Below are positions 58,851 through 64,000 of a stretch of DNA of 64,000 nucleotides, in pieces (the stretch's first letter is position 1; each line of letters begins with the position of its first letter). Source of the DNA: Marinilactibacillus sp036039175 (GTDB lineage Bacteria > Bacillota > Bacilli > Lactobacillales > Carnobacteriaceae_A); contig NZ_JAYXKP010000001.1 of the NCBI RefSeq assembly GCF_036039175.1, positions 62,001 to 126,000 on the forward strand. Reading direction: 5' to 3'. The notes beneath the pieces are model-generated. The model saw only the letters and a list, made by a program, of their open reading frames with translations, did not search any database and was not told the DNA's origin. The translations under genes and the position numbers were made by a program.

Positions 58851-60773
58851 ATGAATCATGATAAAATTGCAAAAAAAATTCTTGAAAATGTCGGTGGAGA
58901 ATCAAACGTTAAAGAATTGACACATTGTTTTACAAGATTAAGATTTGTGCTTAAAGATGAAAATAAAGTAGATAAAGCTACTCTAGATAATATGGATGAA
59001 ATTTTGTCTGTGGTATTTAATGGTGGGCAGACGCAAGTGGTTATTGGGAATGAAGTGGCTAAAGTTTATGAACAAATAGAACCGCTACTTGATCATAATC
59101 AAAAAGATCATAATGTAGAGCTAGATAAAAATGAATCTTTAGGAAATAAGATTTTGAATACAGTCGCAGCCATTTTCACACCAATCATACCAGCAATTGC
59201 AGCTTCTGGAATGATTAAAGGATTGCTTGCAATTGCGGTTATGTTCGCTATGCGTTTCTATGATTTAGATATTAAAGAATTCAATACGTATGTTATTTTG
59301 AGTGCTGCTTCGGATGCTATCTTTTATTTTATGCCACTTATTTTAGCCTATACATCTGCAAAAGTGTTTAAAGCTAATGAGTTTATTGCCATGGTTATTG
59401 GTGGGACATTAGTATATCCAACTTTGATTGAATTAATGACAGGAGATCTGTCCGTAACGTTCTTTGGAGTGGGAGTAACGCAAGCAAATTACGCTTCTTC
59501 TGTTATCCCAATTATTATTGCTGTCTTTATTTTGTCCTACGTTCAGAGATTCTTTGAACGTATCATACCGGAAGTACTCAAGATTATTGTAGTACCTACC
59601 TTTTCTTTACTTGTAATGATTCCGGCGACCTTATTGCTTTTTGGTCCAATCGGAATTTATATGGGGAACGCAGTGAACTGGTTATATTACTATATTATGG
59701 ACTTTAGTTCAATATTACTGGGAGCCTTTATTGGTGGTATGTGGTGTGTGTTAGTTGTTTTTGGTGCACATAGAGCCATTATCCCAATAGGGATACAAGA
59801 CGTGGCTCAAAATGGACGCCAGAACTTATTAGCCTTTGCAGGAGCGGCGAACTTTTCTCAAGCAGGCGCTGCGCTAGGCGTATTTTTTAGAACGAAAAAT
59901 AAAGCCCTTAAAACAGTGGCGTTGTCTGCATGTGTAACTGCGCTATTCGGCATCACAGAGCCAGCTATTTATGGAACCAACTTAAGACTTAAAACACCGA
60001 TGATTTACGCGGTTATCAGTGGTGCTTTAGGTGGAGCTATTATGGGCTGGGGTGGTTCTTATGGGAATGCATTCGCTAATCAGGGTATATTGACGATCCC
60101 AGTTTATGCAGAAGCAGGAACGACCGCTTTTCTAGCGTATCTTGTTGGTATATCTGTAGCGTTCTTCGGGGCGTGTGCCATGACCGTATTCATAGGATTT
60201 AAAGACATACCCAATGATAATGAGGAAGTAGCAACAGTAACCGATCATTTCAAGACTTCTACAAGCGTAGAAAATAGTCCAACTATTATGGCTTCACAAG
60301 CAGATAAGGTACTTGCTACGCCAGTTAAAGGTACGTTGGTTTCTTTAAGTAAAGTTAATGATGAAGTTTTTGCCTCTGGAGCAATGGGGAAAGGATTTGC
60401 AATCCTTCCTGAGACTGGAGAGGTTGTAGCACCAGATAATTGTACGGTTACGGCTTTAGCTCCCACTTTACATGCTATTGGATTAACACTTGATAATGGA
60501 CTAGAAGTCTTGATTCATGTTGGAATAGATACAGTAAAATTAAATGGTCAGTTTTTCGAAAGTTTTGTTACAATAGGAGATAGATTGAAAAAAGGAGACA
60601 AGGTGCTTTCTTTTGACTTGGACGCTATAAGAGCCAAAGGTTATGACACGATTACTCCAATTGTTGTAACGAATACAACTGAATACAAAGAGATTCAGAG
60701 TGTATCGAAGACCAACATTTCAATACTGGAAGACATTTTATTGATTAAAGACAAGGAGACAAGTTATGCGTAA
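58851..60773 (+). CDS. PTS beta-glucoside transporter, EIIBCA
   Basis: Membrane transporter that imports and phosphorylates beta-glucosides. 640 residues in the order EIIB-EIIC-EIIA: EIIB about 1-90, with phosphorylated Cys26 in LTHCFTRLRF; EIIC about 105-450, with ten or so helices and the GITEPAIYG loop; EIIA about 490-630, with phospho-His556 in EVLIHVGIDTVKLNG. A single chain of this size is the Bgl subfamily (like BglF/BglP). It overlaps the GH1 gene by 8 bases. Expression probably depends on the leader structure. An antiterminator gene is not in the window. Confidence 0.94.
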   Translation: MNHDKIAKKILENVGGESNVKELTHCFTRLRFVLKDENKVDKATLDNMDEILSVVFNGGQTQVVIGNEVAKVYEQIEPLLDHNQKDHNVELDKNESLGNKILNTVAAIFTPIIPAIAASGMIKGLLAIAVMFAMRFYDLDIKEFNTYVILSAASDAIFYFMPLILAYTSAKVFKANEFIAMVIGGTLVYPTLIELMTGDLSVTFFGVGVTQANYASSVIPIIIAVFILSYVQRFFERIIPEVLKIIVVPTFSLLVMIPATLLLFGPIGIYMGNAVNWLYYYIMDFSSILLGAFIGGMWCVLVVFGAHRAIIPIGIQDVAQNGRQNLLAFAGAANFSQAGAALGVFFRTKNKALKTVALSACVTALFGITEPAIYGTNLRLKTPMIYAVISGALGGAIMGWGGSYGNAFANQGILTIPVYAEAGTTAFLAYLVGISVAFFGACAMTVFIGFKDIPNDNEEVATVTDHFKTSTSVENSPTIMASQADKVLATPVKGTLVSLSKVNDEVFASGAMGKGFAILPETGEVVAPDNCTVTALAPTLHAIGLTLDNGLEVLIHVGIDTVKLNGQFFESFVTIGDRLKKGDKVLSFDLDAIRAKGYDTITPIVVTNTTEYKEIQSVSKTNISILEDILLIKDKETSYA

Positions 60774-62172
60774 TCATTTTCAAAAAGATTTCTGGTGGGG
60801 TGCCTCATCTTCAGCGTTTCAAATAGAAGGTGCTTGGGATGAAGACGGCAAAGGAATGACCGTTGCTGATTTCAATTCATTCAAAAAATCAGATAAGCAA
60901 GCAGATACTAGAGTAGCAAGTGACTTTTATCATCACTACAAAGAAGATATCCTTTTGATGAAAGAATTAGGTTTAAAGACCTATCGTTTTTCTATCTCAT
61001 GGGCTAGAATATTGCCTGATGGAGATGGAGAGATCAATCAAAAAGGAATCGATTTTTATAACGATGTCATTAATTTTCTTCTTGCACAAGATATTATGCC
61101 CTTTATCACACTTTATCATTTTGACCTACCATATGCATTAGTAGAAAAATATAATGGCTGGGAAGATAGAAAAAGTATCTATGCTTTTGAAAAATTCTCT
61201 AAAATTTGTTTCACAGAATTTGGAGATAGAGTTAAAAACTGGCAAGTGAATAATGAACAGAATTTGATGATTCGAGTCAATGAGAGAATGAATATGTATG
61301 ATGTCGCTCCTGAAGATGCAGAACGTGTTCGTGCCCAAATGGATTATCATATGTTTGTAGCACATGCCTTATCAACAAATGCTTGCCATGAGTTAATTGA
61401 AGGTGGGAAAATTGGGCCAGCAGTTTCTTCAACAGTCACTTATCCAGCTTCAAACAAGCCAATGGATATTTGGGCAGCAAAAATGAATGACAACTTCAAA
61501 ACAAACTATGCTTTAGATATGTATTGCTATGGAGATTATCCTGGTTATTACAAAGAATACCTTACAAAAACTGGTATTGAGCCTTTAAGACAGCCAGAAG
61601 ATGATGCGATTTTAAAAGCTGCCAAACCAGATTTGATTGCTTTGAATTATTACCGTACATTGGTGGCTTCTTATTTACCAGAAACAGAAGATAATCCTTT
61701 TGGAACTAAATTTAATGAGATAGATTATGATCTATACGGATATTTCAAAATTGAGAAGAACCCTCATTTGGAATCCAGTCAATATGGCGCTCAAATAGAT
61801 CCTATGGGCTTGAGATTAGTCTTAAATGATTATTATGATCGCTACAGACTGCCTTTGATCATTACGGAGAATGGATTAGGAACACCGGACACATTGACTG
61901 AAGATGGAAAAATACATGATGATTATAGAATCGATTACATCAGAGAACATATCGCTGCTTGTAACGATGCAATAGCTGATGGGGTAGAATTGATCGGTTA
62001 TTGTCCGTGGGCAGCAATCGATATCCTCAGTTCTCATCAAGGTTTCAAAAAACGTTATGGTTTCGTTTATGTAAATAGAGAAGATCATGACTTAAAAGAT
62101 CTAGCAAGAATCAAAAAAGATAGTTTCTATTTCTATCAAGAAGTGATTAAGAATAATGGATTAACTGAATAG
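60766..62172 (+). CDS. GH1 6-phospho-beta-glucosidase
   Basis: Splits the 6-phospho-beta-glucosides produced by the adjacent PTS into glucose-6-phosphate and aglycone. 468 residues. FWWGASSSAFQIEG at the start; acid/base Glu164 lies in the less usual context NNEQN instead of TFNEP, and nucleophile Glu369 in IITENG. The phosphate-binding loop is canonical: Ser422, Lys429 and Tyr431 (DILSSHQGFKKRYGF), which contrasts with the GH1 at 3966. Its ATG overlaps the PTS stop (ATGCGTAA), so translation is coupled. AAGGAGACAAGTT precedes it. Confidence 0.93.
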   Translation: MRNHFQKDFWWGASSSAFQIEGAWDEDGKGMTVADFNSFKKSDKQADTRVASDFYHHYKEDILLMKELGLKTYRFSISWARILPDGDGEINQKGIDFYNDVINFLLAQDIMPFITLYHFDLPYALVEKYNGWEDRKSIYAFEKFSKICFTEFGDRVKNWQVNNEQNLMIRVNERMNMYDVAPEDAERVRAQMDYHMFVAHALSTNACHELIEGGKIGPAVSSTVTYPASNKPMDIWAAKMNDNFKTNYALDMYCYGDYPGYYKEYLTKTGIEPLRQPEDDAILKAAKPDLIALNYYRTLVASYLPETEDNPFGTKFNEIDYDLYGYFKIEKNPHLESSQYGAQIDPMGLRLVLNDYYDRYRLPLIITENGLGTPDTLTEDGKIHDDYRIDYIREHIAACNDAIADGVELIGYCPWAAIDILSSHQGFKKRYGFVYVNREDHDLKDLARIKKDSFYFYQEVIKNNGLTE

Positions 62173-62220
62173 CAAAAAGACTGGAATAAGTCTTAATTAA
62201 CAATATTTAAAATTTAAAAG

Positions 62221-62275
62221 AAGAAAGCCTTCAAATAATGGATTTAGCATCCTTATTTTGACGGCTTTCTTTTTT
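62221..62275 (+). terminator. Terminator of the PTS operon
   Basis: AAGAAAGCC (62221-62229) and GGCTTTCTT (62263-62271), with an inner GGAT/ATCC and AT-rich stem, followed by TTTT. The bases from 62276 to 62434 hold nothing I can name. Confidence 0.8.
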
Positions 62276-62434
62276 AGATCTGTTTAATTTAGAGAAGAGT
62301 TAACAAGTTTTAAATCAAAGAGTGTATTAAATAATAAAGTGAAGTGGATAAACAATTGGCCTCTTAAGCTGAAAACCTAAGAGTGTAGTGAATTTAATAT
62401 ATGTGTTTGCGAGAGATAAAATTCATAATCAATA

Positions 62435-63565
62435 CTAGGAGTTTTTTAAATAGTTCGGTCTTTGCGAAGAGCGTTTTTTGAACACCCAGTTCTTTTGAAT
62501 ATAAAATCCTATACAAAATATTAGCGCATCTACAGGAATTTTGATAACCCACTCTAAATCAAAAGAAAGAACAGACACCATTGTTTGAACCAGAAATGCT
62601 GAAGTCATCATCTCAGCAACAAATAAAACTGTGTAACGATATACTGAACGAGAGGATTGCTTATTTTTGAAGACTAAATATTTGTTTGCCAGAAAATTAA
62701 AACAAGCGGATCCAAAACGAGCAAAAATGGTGGCTGCAATAATATAGTAGTTCTGTATCCAATTAGATAATAAGAAAACAAATATAGCAAATAAAAGTAT
62801 ATCAATTAAAAAAGAAAAGATTGCTGAAAGACTGTACTTAAAAAATGTTTTATAGATTTTTATTGAATCGATCAGGGGATTAAAATGAGAAGATTCGTTG
62901 TTGTCTAAATACACGGTAGAGATTGGTGTTTCTACGATTGAAATGTCCTGATCTTTGAAAAATAAAAGCATATTCATTTCATATTCGTATCTATTTCCTT
63001 CAACTTTTAATAGATCTCCAAGAACTCTTAATGGTATAACTCTCAAGCCAGTTTGGGTATCACTTATGTTGATCCCATGAAAGAGTCTAAGTGTTCCTCT
63101 TGAAAATAGGTTTCCAAAACGACTTCTAAATGGGACAGATTCTTTGTCAAAATTTCTGCAACCCAGTATGACAGAATAACTAGTCGAATAGTATTCTTGA
63201 AGGCAATTCGAAATATCTAATGGTGTATGTTGACCGTCTCCGTCAACTGTAACAACAGCTGACATTTCAGGAAATTCTTTTCTTACATAGTCAAAGGCTG
63301 TTCTCAATGCCTGACCTTTTCCTAGATTTTCGTCATGAGTAAGTAAATGAATATTTGGATCAACTGCTAGCTGATTAAAGATAGCTAAAGTATTAGCGTC
63401 ACTTCCGTCATTTACTAATATGATTGGTGAGCACTCACTAACCTCATTTCGAAGGTCCTGAACAAGCTTAATTAATTTTTCGTCTGGATTTAACGAGGGA
63501 ATTGCTATAATGAAATCTTGATTTTTAGAATAAGACTTTAGGCAGTCTTTTGTTTGCTTACTCAA
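62435..63565 (-). CDS. GT2 glycosyltransferase with C-terminal GtrA-like membrane domain
   Basis: Protein of 376 residues fusing a family 2 glycosyltransferase to GtrA. The catalytic part (about 15-220) has the nucleotide motif AIPSLNPDEKL, VNDGSDANT, DENLGKGQALRTAF and VTVDGDGQH; it resembles the dolichyl/undecaprenyl-phosphate mannosyl or glucosyl transferases. The C-terminal 130 residues hold four membrane helices of the GtrA type (FKYSLSAIFSFLIDILLFAI and FNFLANKYLVFK). Such fusions load or flip lipid-linked sugars for cell-wall glycosylation. The start is TTG 63565, spaced after AAAGGAGGT; the ATG at 63607 lies inside the promoter. Not linked to the sugar catabolism to its left. Confidence 0.88.
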   Translation of the reverse strand: MSKQTKDCLKSYSKNQDFIIAIPSLNPDEKLIKLVQDLRNEVSECSPIILVNDGSDANTLAIFNQLAVDPNIHLLTHDENLGKGQALRTAFDYVRKEFPEMSAVVTVDGDGQHTPLDISNCLQEYYSTSYSVILGCRNFDKESVPFRSRFGNLFSRGTLRLFHGINISDTQTGLRVIPLRVLGDLLKVEGNRYEYEMNMLLFFKDQDISIVETPISTVYLDNNESSHFNPLIDSIKIYKTFFKYSLSAIFSFLIDILLFAIFVFLLSNWIQNYYIIAATIFARFGSACFNFLANKYLVFKNKQSSRSVYRYTVLFVAEMMTSAFLVQTMVSVLSFDLEWVIKIPVDALIFCIGFYIQKNWVFKKRSSQRPNYLKNS

Positions 63566-63586
63566 AAAGAGACCTCCTTTACTATC

Positions 63587-63614
63587 AGTATAGTAAAGTT
63601 TAGCCATTCTTCAA
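63587..63614 (-). promoter_or_regulatory. Promoter of the glycosyltransferase gene
   Basis: On the minus strand TTGAAG (63609-63614) and TATACT (63587-63592) are 16 bases apart, with AAAGGAGGT following 6 bases after the -10. The ATG at 63607 falls between the two boxes. Confidence 0.65.
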
Positions 63615-63640
63615 AATGTTATATCTTGAAACGACTCATC

Positions 63641-63674
63641 AAAAAAGGAGTTACCCATTATTAGGCAACTCCTT
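63641..63674 (-). terminator. Terminator of the partial aldo/keto reductase gene
   Basis: On the minus strand AAGGAGTT (63667-63674) and AACTCCTT (63645-63652) form an 8-bp stem plus inner pairs, followed by a T-run (the A-run at 63641-63646 on the plus strand). Confidence 0.88.
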
Positions 63675-63693
63675 AAAGCATTCATCATTCATT

Positions 63694-64000
63694 TTATTTT
63701 CTTACGTCGTCCATTTGCATTAGTTGTTTCATATCTTCTTCTGAAATTTCAAAGTCGACTTCCTTGTTTTGAACGATACGTTCTTCGTGAGTAGATTTTG
63801 GTAAAGGTAACGTATCTCTTTCTAGACAGTATCTAATCAATAATTGAGCTGGAGTAACATCATATTTATCAGCTAATGCTTTGATGTCATCATTTTTCAA
63901 AAGCTCGCCAGTTGCTAGTGGAGAATAAGCCTCAACTACAATATTGTGCTCTTTACAAAATGCTAGTAGATCTTCTTGGTCTCGTCCTACATAAAAAGGA
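63694..64000 (-). CDS. Aldo/keto reductase, C-terminal part (cut by window edge)
   Basis: The minus-strand frame is open to the right edge and reads FYVGRDQEDLLAFC, then NIVVEAYSPLATGEL, then the end of the protein, so the real gene starts outside the window and the TTG at 63900 is internal. About 102 residues are visible. VEAYSPLATGEL, TPAQLLIRYCLERDTLPLPKS and FEISEEDMKQL are the AKR cofactor-binding motifs of the last third of the barrel. It is an NADPH-dependent carbonyl reductase of unknown substrate, a relative of the gene at 57768. A terminator follows the stop. Confidence 0.88.
   Translation of the reverse strand, partial: PFYVGRDQEDLLAFCKEHNIVVEAYSPLATGELLKNDDIKALADKYDVTPAQLLIRYCLERDTLPLPKSTHEERIVQNKEVDFEISEEDMKQLMQMDDVRK

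Noticed and set aside
63694..63900. 68-residue stand-alone protein
   Set aside because: The frame continues without a stop to the right edge and encodes aldo/keto reductase motifs, so it is a truncated larger gene.
1..64000. CRISPR arrays, tRNA/rRNA genes, insertion sequences, phage or defence genes
   Set aside because: No regularly spaced repeats, cloverleaf sequences, transposase or integrase frames were seen.

Overview
The window is 64 kb of low-GC DNA from a Gram-positive bacterium. The evidence is AT-rich coding sequence, strong AGGAGG-type ribosome binding sites, lipoprotein-type solute-binding proteins, CcpA-like cre boxes, and protein families shared with Bacillus, Streptococcus and Carnobacteriaceae. 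A Lactobacillales/Carnobacteriaceae-like host is my best guess, but it is an inference from gene content only. Almost the whole window is a carbohydrate catabolism island. No tRNA, rRNA, insertion sequence, phage gene or CRISPR array was seen, and no gene-free stretch exceeds 300 bases.

Layout. (1) 1-13063: the end of an ABC sugar-importer operon (permease cut by the left edge, lipoprotein), then GH125, GH1, GH38, GH92 and GH35 glycosidases and a ROK kinase. This set matches intracellular breakdown of high-mannose N-glycan or mannan oligosaccharides. (2) 13064-17955: kduI-kduD facing an IclR regulator, followed by a TIM-barrel isomerase and a GH105 hydrolase. Five copies of a TTTCC-N5-GGAAA-like box in the two intergenic regions suggest one KdgR-type regulon. 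(3) 17992-32588: a rhamnogalacturonan-I block: DUF624 protein, GH35, PL11 lyase, YesS-like regulator, YesU-like, YesV-like, a YetA/PL26-like exolyase, then lplA-lplB-lplC. Part of this order resembles the Bacillus subtilis yes-yet-lpl cluster. (4) 32570-42091: an AraC regulator divergent from a TRAP transporter (dctP-dctQ-dctM) that continues into rhaB-rhaA-rhaD-rhaM-aldA. (5) 42065-54429: a second AraC regulator divergent from a third ABC importer, DUF624, a GH105-like hydrolase, a 74-residue orphan, a discoidin-like protein, a heparinase II/III-like protein, a DUF2264 protein and a GH88 hydrolase. This looks like a system for a uronate-containing glycan of unknown identity and is the most novel part of the window. 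(6) 54519-57563: an M24-fold protein lacking metal ligands, a NanE-like epimerase and an SDR. (7) 57768-62275: an aldo/keto reductase, then a PTS beta-glucoside permease with a GH1 6-phospho-beta-glucosidase. (8) 62435-64000, minus strand: a GT2-GtrA glycosyltransferase and the C-terminal part of another aldo/keto reductase.

How it fits together. No glycosidase or lyase here has a visible signal peptide, so oligosaccharides are apparently imported first by ABC, TRAP or PTS systems and then cut in the cytoplasm. PL11/PL26 lyases and GH105/GH88 enzymes would release rhamnose and unsaturated uronates. Rhamnose goes through RhaM-A-B-D to dihydroxyacetone phosphate and lactaldehyde (oxidised by AldA). 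Unsaturated uronate goes through KduI-KduD to 2-keto-3-deoxygluconate. The KDG kinase and KDPG aldolase, and the ATPase for all three ABC importers, are not in the window and must be elsewhere.
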